From Tenacibaculum tangerinum (GTDB lineage: Bacteria > Bacteroidota > Bacteroidia > Flavobacteriales > Flavobacteriaceae): 64,000 bases of DNA. Each line of letters begins with the position of its first letter. Position 1 is the stretch's first letter. The stretch covers positions 124,001 through 188,000 of the forward strand of contig NZ_CP122539.1 in assembly GCF_029853675.1 (NCBI RefSeq). Reading direction: 5' to 3'. A program made the position numbers and the translations under genes. This document shows, in pieces, positions 1-8,322 of this stretch. Below the pieces are notes generated by a model that saw only the letters and a program-made list of their open reading frames with translations, was not told the origin of the DNA and ran no database searches.

Positions 1-68
1 CCATTAAAGGAAATTTTGAACAAAAAGTAGCAACATTAAATAAGCTAACAGAAAGTTTAGTAAAGTAA
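1..68 (+). CDS. C-terminal end of an upstream gene (cut by window edge)
   Basis: An open frame entering from the left edge (codons in phase with base 3) gives 21 residues ending in E-S-L-V-K before TAA at 66-68. The fragment is too short to identify. In related flavobacteria the genes before this ferredoxin reductase/ferredoxin/cysteine operon are usually siroheme synthase or sulfite reductase genes, so a sulfite-assimilation protein is a reasonable guess, but that rests on neighbourhood alone. Confidence 0.45.
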   Translation, partial: IKGNFEQKVATLNKLTESLVK

Positions 69-81
69 CGTCATTGCGAAT

Positions 82-191
82 CTTTCGACTAAGTTTATCT
101 TGAGCGAAGTCGAAAGGCTCAAGATAGATAAAAATGAAGTAACTATAAATTTATCAAATAGAAAGAGGTCACTGAGCGCAGTCGAAGTGAC
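82..191. repeat. Flavobacterial palindromic intergenic repeats
   Basis: Two related units share TGAGCG(A/C)AGTCGAA at 101-114 and 173-186. The first contains two overlapping perfect inverted repeats: 82-90 with 108-116 (9 bp) and 96-105 with 117-126 (10 bp). These cannot both form as simple hairpins. The second unit is flanked by GTCACT (168-173) and AGTGAC (186-191). The stretch has an open frame by chance, which would add 35 residues to the next gene, but its repeat character argues that it is non-coding. Confidence 0.7.
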
Positions 192-204
192 AAATAAAGA
201 GAAC

Positions 205-1260
205 ATGATACAAACAGATATATTAATTATTGGAGCAGGACCTACAGGACTATTTACCGTTTTTGAAGCAGGATTGTTAAAATTACGATGTCATCTAATT
301 GATGCTTTACCCCAACCAGGAGGGCAATGCTCAGAAATTTATCCGAAAAAGCCCATTTACGATATTCCAGCCTATCCAGAGATTTTAGCAGGCGACCTAA
401 CAACGAATTTGATGGAACAAATCAAGCAGTTTGAACCCGGATTTACTTTGGGCGAACGTGCTGATACCATCGAAAAACAAGACGACGGAACATTTATCGT
501 AACGACCAATAAAGGAACCAAACACCAAGCACCTGTGGTAGCCATTGCAGGAGGACTGGGGAGTTTTGAACCACGAAAACCACCGATTCCTAACATTACT
601 GATTTTGAAGATAAAGGAGTCGCCTACATGATTAAAGAACCAGAAATCTATCGTGATAAAGATGTGGTTATTGCTGGAGGAGGAGACTCTGCTTTAGATT
701 GGTCTATTTTCTTAACCGACGTTGCAAAATCAGTCACCCTAATTCACCGAAGAAATGAGTTTCGAGGAGCGTTAGATTCTGTTGAAAAAGTTCAAGAATT
801 AAAGAATTTAGGAAAAATCAATTTAATTACCCCTGCTGAGGTTAAAGCAATAGTAGGAGAAAACCAAGTAACAGGAGTTGTGATAGAAGAGAAGGGGAAG
901 GAGCCTTATATGATAGATGCCGACCACTTCATTCCACTATTTGGATTGGCTCCTAAATTAGGACCGATTGCGAATTGGGGATTAGAAATTGAAAAGAATG
1001 CCATTAAAGTAAACAATGCCTTAGATTACCAAACCAATGTAGATGGAATTTATGCTATTGGAGATGTGAATACCTATCCAGGAAAATTAAAATTGATTTT
1101 GTGTGGATTCCACGAAGCAACACTCATGTGTCAGAGTGCTTACAAACGTATCCATCCAAATAAAAAATATGTAATGAAGTATACCACGGTTGGCGGTGTA
1201 GAAGGTTTCGACGGAACAAGAAAAGAAGCGCCGAAAGCGGTAGTAAAAGCAATTCAATAA
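205..1260 (+). CDS. Ferredoxin--NADP(+) reductase, thioredoxin-reductase-like type
   Basis: Flavoprotein of 351 residues, predicted to pass electrons between NADPH and a ferredoxin. Near the N-terminus is the FAD dinucleotide motif G-A-G-P-T-G. Mid-protein is a second nucleotide-binding motif (A-G-G-G-D-S-A) followed by H-R-R-N-E-F-R, typical of NADPH 2'-phosphate binding. The C-terminal A-I-G-D-V contacts FAD. The redox-active CxxC of thioredoxin reductases is absent, which favours the YumC-type ferredoxin reductase. I start it at ATG 205 because the frame upstream runs through repeat DNA and the family begins just before the first beta strand. The ferredoxin gene at 1397 is the likely partner, probably supplying electrons for sulfite reduction in cysteine synthesis. 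Confidence 0.85.
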   Translation: MIQTDILIIGAGPTGLFTVFEAGLLKLRCHLIDALPQPGGQCSEIYPKKPIYDIPAYPEILAGDLTTNLMEQIKQFEPGFTLGERADTIEKQDDGTFIVTTNKGTKHQAPVVAIAGGLGSFEPRKPPIPNITDFEDKGVAYMIKEPEIYRDKDVVIAGGGDSALDWSIFLTDVAKSVTLIHRRNEFRGALDSVEKVQELKNLGKINLITPAEVKAIVGENQVTGVVIEEKGKEPYMIDADHFIPLFGLAPKLGPIANWGLEIEKNAIKVNNALDYQTNVDGIYAIGDVNTYPGKLKLILCGFHEATLMCQSAYKRIHPNKKYVMKYTTVGGVEGFDGTRKEAPKAVVKAIQ

Positions 1261-1277
1261 TGGGGAATTAGGATGAA

Positions 1278-1372
1278 AGTAGTTAGGAGTTTGGCATATA
1301 AGTTCGTTGTAATTACAAATTTTATGTAAGAAATCCTTCACCAACTCAACTATAATGGCCTGCCTAACTACT
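1278..1372. repeat. 10-bp inverted repeat between reductase and ferredoxin genes
   Basis: AGTAGTTAGG at 1278-1287 is exactly complementary to CCTAACTACT at 1363-1372, enclosing 75 bases. The gap between the two genes is unusually long for this operon. The element could be a decayed palindromic repeat or fold in the mRNA. No poly-T follows, so it does not look like an intrinsic terminator. Confidence 0.35.
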
Positions 1373-1396
1373 GATTCCTTTAAAAAATTGTGACCA

Positions 1397-1732
1397 ATGA
1401 AGAACCAAGACATCAATATAAAAATAACAGACCGTGAAGGTGTAATGCACGAGGTAGTGGCTCCGACAGATATGGCAATGAACTTAATGGAATTGGTTCG
1501 GTCATACGAACTAGCTCCTGAAGGAACTTTTGGAATCTGTGGAGGAATGGCAATGTGTGCCTCTTGTCAATGCTACGTAAAATCGAATCATAAATTACCA
1601 GAAATGAACGATGATGAAGAGGCAATGCTTGCAGAAGCGTTTTATGTAGCAGAAAATAGTCGATTAGGATGCCAAATTCAAATAATTCCTGAATTAGAAG
1701 GGTTAGAAATTGAATTAGCTCCCGAAAGTTAG
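1397..1732 (+). CDS. 2Fe-2S ferredoxin, adrenodoxin/ISC type
   Basis: A 111-residue soluble electron carrier. The cluster ligands are visible as C48-x5-C54-x2-C57 and C92, the spacing of the vertebrate-type/adrenodoxin ferredoxins rather than the plant type; C59 is an extra cysteine. The length is normal for the family. It lies directly downstream of a ferredoxin reductase and 20 bases upstream of serine acetyltransferase. It therefore probably carries electrons for an assimilatory enzyme, sulfite reductase being the obvious candidate outside the window. The role is inferred from context; the fold assignment is firm. Confidence 0.88.
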   Translation: MKNQDINIKITDREGVMHEVVAPTDMAMNLMELVRSYELAPEGTFGICGGMAMCASCQCYVKSNHKLPEMNDDEEAMLAEAFYVAENSRLGCQIQIIPELEGLEIELAPES

Positions 1733-1752
1733 TTATTTTTGAAAAAAAGTAC

Positions 1753-2496
1753 ATGGAATTCAAACAATACGATTTATCATTAAAAGACGAGGTAGAAAAC
1801 TTTACAAAGCAATTATTTTATGCATTGTTTAAAGATGTATGCCAAGAAAAAGCAGAACATTTAAAAGAAAAATTCGTAAAAATTTTAAATGGTCTTTTTG
1901 TTGAAAATCCTTCGGAAGTATGGCAAGTGTATCAACAAACATTTTGTGAAATACGAGAAAAGTTAGATTTAGATGCCCAAGCATTTGAAAAAACCGACCC
2001 AGCTTGTAAAAGCTTAGGAGAAGTGTATTTAGCCTATCCCGGGTTTCATGCTATTGCCGTATATCGATTGAGTCATGAATTGTACAAAATGGAAATTCCG
2101 ATTTTACCAAGAATGATGAGTGAATATGCACACGGATTAACTGGAACAGACATTCATCCAGGAGCAGTTATTGGGAATTCATTTTTTATAGACCACGCCA
2201 CAGGAATTGTGATTGGAGAAACCACCGTAATTAAAGAAAATGTAAAGATTTATCAAGGAGTTACTTTAGGAGGAATTCAAGTTAAAAAAGAATTGGCATC
2301 TACTAAAAGACACCCAACGATTGAAAATAATGTAACCATTTATGCCAATGCAACAATCTTAGGAGGAGATGTAGTGATAGGTAGCGATAGTGTAATAGGC
2401 GCCAACGTTTGCGTAACTACCTCTGTTCCTCAAGGATCTATAGTAACCTATGAGTCAGAAAATAAAATAACCACTAGAAAATCCTACGTTAGATAA
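1753..2496 (+). CDS. epsC: Serine O-acetyltransferase (EpsC/CysE family)
   Basis: Transfers acetyl from acetyl-CoA to L-serine, the first committed step of cysteine synthesis. The 247-residue protein has an alpha-helical N-terminal half and a left-handed beta-helix of hexapeptide repeats in the C-terminal half. The characteristic segment with D-I-H-P-G-A and D-H-A-T-G-I-V-I-G-E-T contains the catalytic Asp-His pair. The longer N-terminal domain matches the EpsC-type enzymes common in Bacteroidota. The cysteine synthase gene begins 19 bases downstream, so enzyme and partner are probably co-expressed. Confidence 0.92.
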   Translation: MEFKQYDLSLKDEVENFTKQLFYALFKDVCQEKAEHLKEKFVKILNGLFVENPSEVWQVYQQTFCEIREKLDLDAQAFEKTDPACKSLGEVYLAYPGFHAIAVYRLSHELYKMEIPILPRMMSEYAHGLTGTDIHPGAVIGNSFFIDHATGIVIGETTVIKENVKIYQGVTLGGIQVKKELASTKRHPTIENNVTIYANATILGGDVVIGSDSVIGANVCVTTSVPQGSIVTYESENKITTRKSYVR

Positions 2497-2515
2497 TGTA
2501 GGTGAAGAATCAACC

Positions 2516-3403
2516 ATGAAAACCAAAACAATTATAAACAGTATAGGAAATACACCACTTATAGAAGTTTCAAACATTTTTCAAAAAGAAGGCGTAAAAC
2601 TATTGTTAAAATTAGAAGGAAATAACCCTGGCGGAAGTGTAAAAGACAGAGCAGCTTTTAACATGATTTCGGAAGCTATTAAAAGAAAGAATATCCGTCA
2701 TGGAGACTATTTAGTTGAAGCCACTAGTGGAAATACAGGAATCGCCTTAGCACTCATGGCAAAAGTGTTAGATGTAAACATGGTATTAGTCATGCCAGAA
2801 AATGCTACGGAAGAACGTGTAAAAACGATGCGTGCTTACGGAGCTGAGGTTATTTTAACAGATGCAGCAAAAGGTATCGAAGGCTCTAGAGATGTAGCGA
2901 TGGAATTACGCTACAAGAAAGGGTATTTTATGCTAAATCAGTTTGAAAATACCGATAACTGGAAGGCACACTATAAAACCACAGGTCCCGAAATCTGGAA
3001 CGATACAGAAGGTGAAGTAACTCATTTTGTATCAGCTATGGGAACTACCGGAACCATTATGGGAGTTTCTACCTATTTAAAAGAACAAAACCCTGAAGTA
3101 CAAATTATAGGAGCACAGCCCAAAGACGGAGCAAAAATTCCAGGAATTCGTAAATGGACACCAGCCTATCAGCCAAAATTCTTTAACAAAAGTAAGGTAG
3201 ATCAAATCGTTGAGCTAGACGAAAACGATGCCAAAAATATGACAAGAAGACTTGCTAAAGAAGAAGGGATTTTTGCAGGAATGAGTAGTGGAGGAGCAGT
3301 ACATGCAGCACTAAAAACAGCAAAAAATATTGATAAAGGGGTAATTGTAGCCATTATTTGCGATAGAGGAGACCGCTATTTATCATCAGATTTGTTTCAA
3401 TAA
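2516..3403 (+). CDS. cysM: Cysteine synthase (O-acetylserine sulfhydrylase), CysM type
   Basis: PLP enzyme joining O-acetylserine and sulfide (or thiosulfate) to make cysteine. Lys43 in S-V-K-D-R is the Schiff-base lysine. T-S-G-N-T-G-I binds substrate, and G-T-T-G-T-I binds the PLP phosphate. At 295 residues it is short, as CysM enzymes are compared with CysK. It is the last gene of the operon and is followed eight bases later by a strong hairpin. CysM rather than CysK is my best reading from length; the two are not separable with certainty by eye. Confidence 0.9.
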   Translation: MKTKTIINSIGNTPLIEVSNIFQKEGVKLLLKLEGNNPGGSVKDRAAFNMISEAIKRKNIRHGDYLVEATSGNTGIALALMAKVLDVNMVLVMPENATEERVKTMRAYGAEVILTDAAKGIEGSRDVAMELRYKKGYFMLNQFENTDNWKAHYKTTGPEIWNDTEGEVTHFVSAMGTTGTIMGVSTYLKEQNPEVQIIGAQPKDGAKIPGIRKWTPAYQPKFFNKSKVDQIVELDENDAKNMTRRLAKEEGIFAGMSSGGAVHAALKTAKNIDKGVIVAIICDRGDRYLSSDLFQ

Positions 3404-3410
3404 AAATTAG

Positions 3411-3432
3411 GATTCCCGCAAAGGCGGGAATC
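3411..3432. terminator. Terminator hairpin after cysM
   Basis: Perfect 9-bp stem (GATTCCCGC at 3411-3419, GCGGGAATC at 3424-3432) with the loop AAAG, followed by TTT. It sits between convergent genes and could serve both strands. Similar GC-rich hairpins recur in flavobacterial genomes, so it may also be a dispersed repeat used as a terminator. Confidence 0.75.
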
Positions 3433-3473
3433 TTTAATTAGTGTTAATTTAGCGTGAACTTTATATTTTAAAA

Positions 3474-4910
3474 TCATTTACAAGTGCTGTATTCATCTAC
3501 AATGTTTTTTAAGTTTTCAAAATTACTCAAATCAAATTCTTGATTTTTGATATTTTCAGAAAGAGATTTACAGTCGCTTATATATTTAGATAAAGCCTTC
3601 GAAAGTTTATCATTACTACGATTATCAATCATAAAACCTACTTGATTATTTGCTAACTTTACTATAAATCTTTCTGGTTCGCCTGGCTTTGATAAAACCA
3701 TGTTATTTTCATTATTACTATATTCTATTTTGTAGAAATAAGAATTATCAAAACCAAGATTTGTTGCATTTGAAAACTTTTTAAAGGAGTTACCTTTTGT
3801 TTTCATTCCTAAAAATACTTTTTCTACATCATTATCAATTGCGCCAAACAAAATATTATTTCTTGCAGCAAAACGTTTTGTACGCAATTTCCCTTTATTA
3901 TTTTTATATTTAATACTTACAAATTTTCCAAATTTGTCAATAGAATTCATATCTATCAAATCATTTTCTTGTTGTGTTGGATCCAATTTTAGTTTTTCAA
4001 ATATAACATAAATCAATCCACTATATTTTTTACCATCCTTATCAATAACATAACCAGGAACACCATAAAGATTTATACTATTTTCTTTAGCAATTTTTAT
4101 TTTCTCTTGATGCAATTTTTCGTAATAGGTTTTAGCCTCACGTCCAAGTTTATAGTTTCTACCTAACATTTCCTCAACAAAAATTTGAGCAAAAGATCTT
4201 GAAAAACGACCAGTCATCATAGTCTTCGAACCATAGTCATAGTCGAATTCTTCGTTTGTAAATGTTTTTACTTTAACAGTTGTGCATGTGGTACATCCAG
4301 TTGCAGAACCAACTAAAATCTTATCTAAGTCTATAATACTATAAGAGTTATTTCCGTAGAAAACATAACCCATAATTTTTGTCCCTGTAGAACCTCCAAA
4401 AAGAATTGTTCCATCATCTTTTACAAACGGGTTATAAATACCAATTTTTGCTTGACGTTTAGACTGTTCTTCTTTTGCTTTAATAGCTATTTTTGTATAC
4501 TTTTCGCTCAATATTTCACGATCTTCTGCAAAAAATGCAGCTACTTTATCCATATCAATACCTTCAGAAGTAATTAAACCATATTTAGCACTGAGAAGTT
4601 TAATTATTAGTTTTGTTGAATTAAATGATGTCATTAAAACCTCGTAAGGAATTTCTGTTTTTTTACCATTGGCTGAAGTTATTTCTAACCATTGAAAACC
4701 TTCAGTATTTGAAGCAGAAACACCTTTAAAAACTACATCAAAAGCTTTTTCCCCAGAAAGGGTAGAAAACAAATAATTATCACGAAGGTCTGTATTAACT
4801 TTAGCAACTTCTTTTTTATCAAACGTAATTACTTCTTTTTTTATTTTGATTTTTTGAGCAAAGGTTATGGTTGGAACTATTAAGATGATAATTAGAATTT
4901 TTTTTATCAT
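3474..4910 (-). CDS. Secreted protein of unknown function
   Basis: A 478-residue protein with a clear signal peptide (charged start, hydrophobic I/L core, cleavage near T-F-A-Q). It has no lipobox and no further membrane segment. The mature part is rich in K, N, D and beta-type segments, and includes a G-C-T-T-C-T-T cysteine cluster near the middle and a G-V-P-G-Y-V-I-D-K-D-G element. I do not recognise the family. It is monocistronic as far as can be seen, and convergent with cysM. A periplasmic or surface role is likely from the signal peptide alone. Confidence 0.7.
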   Translation of the reverse strand: MIKKILIIILIVPTITFAQKIKIKKEVITFDKKEVAKVNTDLRDNYLFSTLSGEKAFDVVFKGVSASNTEGFQWLEITSANGKKTEIPYEVLMTSFNSTKLIIKLLSAKYGLITSEGIDMDKVAAFFAEDREILSEKYTKIAIKAKEEQSKRQAKIGIYNPFVKDDGTILFGGSTGTKIMGYVFYGNNSYSIIDLDKILVGSATGCTTCTTVKVKTFTNEEFDYDYGSKTMMTGRFSRSFAQIFVEEMLGRNYKLGREAKTYYEKLHQEKIKIAKENSINLYGVPGYVIDKDGKKYSGLIYVIFEKLKLDPTQQENDLIDMNSIDKFGKFVSIKYKNNKGKLRTKRFAARNNILFGAIDNDVEKVFLGMKTKGNSFKKFSNATNLGFDNSYFYKIEYSNNENNMVLSKPGEPERFIVKLANNQVGFMIDNRSNDKLSKALSKYISDCKSLSENIKNQEFDLSNFENLKNIVDEYSTCK

Positions 4911-5093
4911 AACTTTTATTTATTAATTTGTTTTTGAGTGATTTCGCTAATTTTTTATCAAAAGTAATTAAAAAAAATGGTTTTTCTTTTAAAAGATACT
5001 TTTTCAAAATAGCTTGAATCAATTAATTATTTGTTCAGTATAAAATATAGCTGTCGGTTACAGTTTAATTTACACTGTTTTTTGATTGATTAG

Positions 5094-6035
5094 TTACCAA
5101 GGAAGGTGAAGATTTTTAACTTCCGATTGGTAGAAATTTTCCAGTTCTTCTTTTAGCTTTTGTGAAATAGAAATAGTTGTACTTTGTACATTACCTTCGA
5201 GTTGTTTGATGGTCAGACTACCAGGAATAACTGTAGACACGGCATCGTACGCCAAACAAAATGCAATGGCAAATTGTGCTAGATTCTCTTCTTTTCCAAT
5301 TATAGATGTAACCTTGTTAACTAAACGAGCTCTTGTTTGAATATCTTCTTTAGACCATCTACTTCGAATATCGGTAAACGTACTTTTAGAGTTGTACTTA
5401 CCCGTTAACCAACCAGAATCTAGTGGGATTTTAGCAATAATACCCACATCGTTGTTTTTTGCAATTTCAAAACCTTGCAGGGTATCTTGATGAAAAATAT
5501 TAAAAAACGCCTCAATCACTTTTGAATTTGTCGTATCTATTAACAGCTTTAAATCTTCATAGGTATCTAAAGAAGCACCATAGGCTTTAATTTTTCCTTC
5601 CTCAATTAATCTCTCTAGTATTTCATAATGGTCGTTTTTATTTCCATCAAAATATTCAGAAGGAGGGTTATGAATAATAAGTGAATCAACATAATCGACT
5701 TGAAGTCTTCTTAAACTACCTTCTAACGACTCTCTAATATAATTAGAATTAAAGTTCAAAGTCCCTGTATGTGTATGACCAAATTTTGTATTGATTACCA
5801 GGTTGCTTCTGTCTTTCCCTTGAAGAGCTTTCCCCAAACGTTCCTCTCCAGTACCATGCCCATAATTCGGAGCGGTATCAAAAAAGTTTACGCCTAAATC
5901 TAGCGATTTATGAACGAGATTAATAGCTTCATTTTCTGTCATGCTTTTCCAACCAGAATTTTGTCCTAATTGCCAAGCTCCAAGTCCTATTTCAGAAATA
6001 GCTACAGAGTTTTTACTATATTTTCTGTACTTCAT
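5094..6035 (-). CDS. Aldo/keto reductase
   Basis: NAD(P)H-dependent oxidoreductase of 313 residues with a TIM-barrel fold. The catalytic tetrad is visible: D53 and Y58 in F-F-D-T-A-P-N-Y-G, K84 in N-T-K-F-G-H and H122 in I-I-H-N-P. The C-terminal half carries the usual cofactor region before the V-I-P-G-S motif. No signal peptide, so it is cytoplasmic. The substrate cannot be read from the sequence, and the neighbours give no pathway hint. Confidence 0.88.
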   Translation of the reverse strand: MKYRKYSKNSVAISEIGLGAWQLGQNSGWKSMTENEAINLVHKSLDLGVNFFDTAPNYGHGTGEERLGKALQGKDRSNLVINTKFGHTHTGTLNFNSNYIRESLEGSLRRLQVDYVDSLIIHNPPSEYFDGNKNDHYEILERLIEEGKIKAYGASLDTYEDLKLLIDTTNSKVIEAFFNIFHQDTLQGFEIAKNNDVGIIAKIPLDSGWLTGKYNSKSTFTDIRSRWSKEDIQTRARLVNKVTSIIGKEENLAQFAIAFCLAYDAVSTVIPGSLTIKQLEGNVQSTTISISQKLKEELENFYQSEVKNLHLPW

Positions 6036-6135
6036 GTTGATTTATATTAAATAGTTGAAATTTTTGTGGTGTTTTACAATGAAATTTACTTGCTAGTTTT
6101 TGTCTTATTGTATCAATATTTAATTCTATATTTCC

Positions 6136-6747
6136 TTAAATTTTAAATACAACTCCCAAATTCAAACTCACATAAAAGTTAACTCCTATTCTTTCTTTGT
6201 TTGTCTTTGTTAACCCTACCATATTTGAATTGTCAATTGCAACTATAAATTTAGGGGAGATTTTAAATTTATAGCCTATTCCGTTACTTATTCCGATTTG
6301 AATTGGATTTGTTGTGTCTTTTATGTCAACGAATCCATTTCCATCATTGTAATTAGCTTCTGCACTTGTTAATATTCCCATAAAAATTCCATTGTTAGCA
6401 TACCAATTTCTTTTGCCACCAAAATGGTAATTAATGGTTACGGGTAACGTAATGTAATTTGTCTTTTCAGAATAGTCATCTTTTAAAATTGAAAAATCTA
6501 TTTTTTCAGTTCCCATTTTTTGATATAGCAAACCCGAGCGTAAGCTCCATCGTTCGTTTAAAAAATAATTTCCATAAACTCCTAACTGAATTCCTGGAAC
6601 AGGAGGTGAGGCAAATACAAAAGAATGGATATGATAAGAAGCGCTGTACCCAATAATAGGAGTTAATTCAATAGTTCCTTTCTCTCTTATTTGACCAATA
6701 CTTAATGAACTGATAAAAAATAGTCCAATACAAAGAAAACTTCTCAT
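6136..6747 (-). CDS. Outer-membrane beta-barrel protein
   Basis: A 203-residue protein with a signal peptide (cleavage near S-I-G-Q) followed by alternating amphipathic strands with many aromatic and glycine residues, as in the small Bacteroidota outer-membrane barrels. Strand-like segments such as R-S-G-L-L-Y-Q and I-T-L-P-V-T-I-N-Y-H-F are typical. The predicted strand number (about eight) suits a small OmpA/OmpX-like barrel. Function is unknown; the gene stands alone. Confidence 0.75.
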   Translation of the reverse strand: MRSFLCIGLFFISSLSIGQIREKGTIELTPIIGYSASYHIHSFVFASPPVPGIQLGVYGNYFLNERWSLRSGLLYQKMGTEKIDFSILKDDYSEKTNYITLPVTINYHFGGKRNWYANNGIFMGILTSAEANYNDGNGFVDIKDTTNPIQIGISNGIGYKFKISPKFIVAIDNSNMVGLTKTNKERIGVNFYVSLNLGVVFKI

Positions 6748-7129
6748 AGAATTTTTGTTATTTACAGGTTAAATTTAATACTTTAATTTCACTTGTTGAT
6801 ATTTTTATACGTGAGTTAAATACTGTTTTTTTAATATTGTTTTGATATTTAACAAACTATTTTCTCGTTTCACCTACTAAAAATAACAAAACAGTGAAAT
6901 TTTTGTGTTTTTTATACAATTTACGAATAATTCCTTCGTATAATTTTCGATTCGAGATAATAGAAAAAAATGTCAAGCAAATGTAATTATAGTTATAGAA
7001 TTATTTTTGAATGGCAAAATTATTTTGATTAACGAGGCTACTAAAAAGCAACCCGTCATAATAATAATACTTTAGAAATCATGTTGGTGTAGAAAGAAGG
7101 ATTTTTTAGTAAAAACACACAGCGGTAAT
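6748..7129. other. Intergenic stretch, no gene seen
   Basis: About 380 very AT-rich bases between two leftward genes. I see only small inverted repeats (for example ACGAA/TTCGT near 6925) and no convincing open frame, RNA gene or terminator with a T-tract. It presumably carries the promoter of the outer-membrane barrel gene, but no consensus pair is clear. Confidence 0.5.
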
Positions 7130-8317
7130 TTATAAATACGATAATTTATCCAATTCACCTAAAATTAGGTTGCAGCCTTTTTCTAGCTCTTCGTCAGAAA
7201 TAGTGAGTGGAGGAGTGATACGAATCGCTCTACCTTCAAAAAGTAACCAAAACAAAATCAATCCTTTTTCTAAACAGTTTAAAATAACTTGAGAGGCAGC
7301 TTCAGGAGTGTCTAGCAATAGTGCTAACATCAACCCTTTACCTCTAATTTCTTTAACTACAGAGTGATGTTTAAATTTATTACGGATTAATGTTTCTTTC
7401 CTTAAAGCTTCTTCCATCAAGTTAGAAGTAACAATTTCTTGTACCGTAGCTAATCCAGCACTGGCAATCACAGGGTGCCCACCAAACGTAGTTATATGTC
7501 CTAACTTTGGATGCTCTTTTAAACAATTCATCACTTCAAAAGAGGCTATAAAAGCTCCGATCGGCATGCCACCGCCTAAACCTTTACCCGTAACAATAAT
7601 ATCTGGCGTAACGTTGTAATTTTCAAATCCCCAAAAGGTACCTGTACGTCCTATTCCCGATTGAATTTCGTCTAAAATCAACAAGGCACCCACTTCTTCA
7701 CAACGTTGTTTTACTTTTATCAAATAATTGTTTCTAGGTTCAATAAAGCCCGCACCTCCTTGAATGGTTTCTAAAATGACACCTGCCGTTTTAGACGTTA
7801 TTTTTTTTAGATGAGATTCGTTATTAAATTCAATAAACTTAGTTCCTGGAATTAGTGGACGAAAAGCTCTATTTTGTTGCTCTGCACCACAAACACTCAT
7901 CGCACCTTGCGTGTTTCCGTGATAGGCATTTTTAGCAGCAATAATTTCACTTCTTCCTGTATAACGTTTGGCTAATTTCAGCGCTCCTTCGGTAGCTTCG
8001 GTACCTGAGTTTACTAAATACACAGACGATAGGCTAGACGGTAAGATTGCTGCTAAAGCTTTGCATAATGCAAGCTGTGGTTTTTGGATGAATTCTCCAT
8101 ATACCATTACGTGTGTATACTGAGTTAATTGATTTTTTATAGCCTCGTTTACTTTGGGATGATTGTGACCTAAACTATTCGCAGAAACTCCTGCAACAAA
8201 GTCTAGCATAGCTTTTCCTTCACTGTCGTAAATATAACTTCCTTTAGCGTGTGATATCTCAATAGCTAAAGGATGTGGTGTCGTTTGTCCTTGATATTTT
8301 AAAAAATCATCTTTCAC
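7130..8317 (-). CDS. Class III aminotransferase (acetylornithine/ornithine aminotransferase-like)
   Basis: PLP-dependent transaminase of 395 residues. Lys245 in V-T-G-K-G-L-G-G-G is the Schiff-base lysine. L-I-L-D-E-I-Q-S-G-I-G-R-T-G (213-226) holds the cofactor aspartate, and N-S-G-T-E-A-T-E binds phosphate. No arginine-biosynthesis genes are adjacent, so the substrate is open; in flavobacteria this family is usually annotated simply as an aspartate aminotransferase-family protein. It starts five bases after the OstA-like gene ends, so the two are probably co-transcribed. Confidence 0.88.
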   Translation of the reverse strand: MKDDFLKYQGQTTPHPLAIEISHAKGSYIYDSEGKAMLDFVAGVSANSLGHNHPKVNEAIKNQLTQYTHVMVYGEFIQKPQLALCKALAAILPSSLSSVYLVNSGTEATEGALKLAKRYTGRSEIIAAKNAYHGNTQGAMSVCGAEQQNRAFRPLIPGTKFIEFNNESHLKKITSKTAGVILETIQGGAGFIEPRNNYLIKVKQRCEEVGALLILDEIQSGIGRTGTFWGFENYNVTPDIIVTGKGLGGGMPIGAFIASFEVMNCLKEHPKLGHITTFGGHPVIASAGLATVQEIVTSNLMEEALRKETLIRNKFKHHSVVKEIRGKGLMLALLLDTPEAASQVILNCLEKGLILFWLLFEGRAIRITPPLTISDEELEKGCNLILGELDKLSYL

Positions 8318-8322
8318 AGAAA

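Noticed and set aside
100..204. N-terminal extension of the ferredoxin reductase frame to 100
   Set aside because: The extra 35 codons run through palindromic repeat DNA, and the protein family begins at the ATG at 205.
4819..5022. 67-residue leftward open frame before the secreted protein gene
   Set aside because: It overlaps the signal-peptide end of the larger gene in another frame and is low-complexity Lys/Asn/Ser sequence without family character.
5061..5085. Short hairpin with T-run downstream of 5060 on the plus strand
   Set aside because: The stem is only 5 bp and no plus-strand gene ends nearby, so a terminator call is not supported.
6136..6747. Small plus-strand frame (6459-6656) inside the outer-membrane barrel gene
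   Set aside because: It is antisense to a gene with clear signal peptide and strand pattern, and the translation has no family character.
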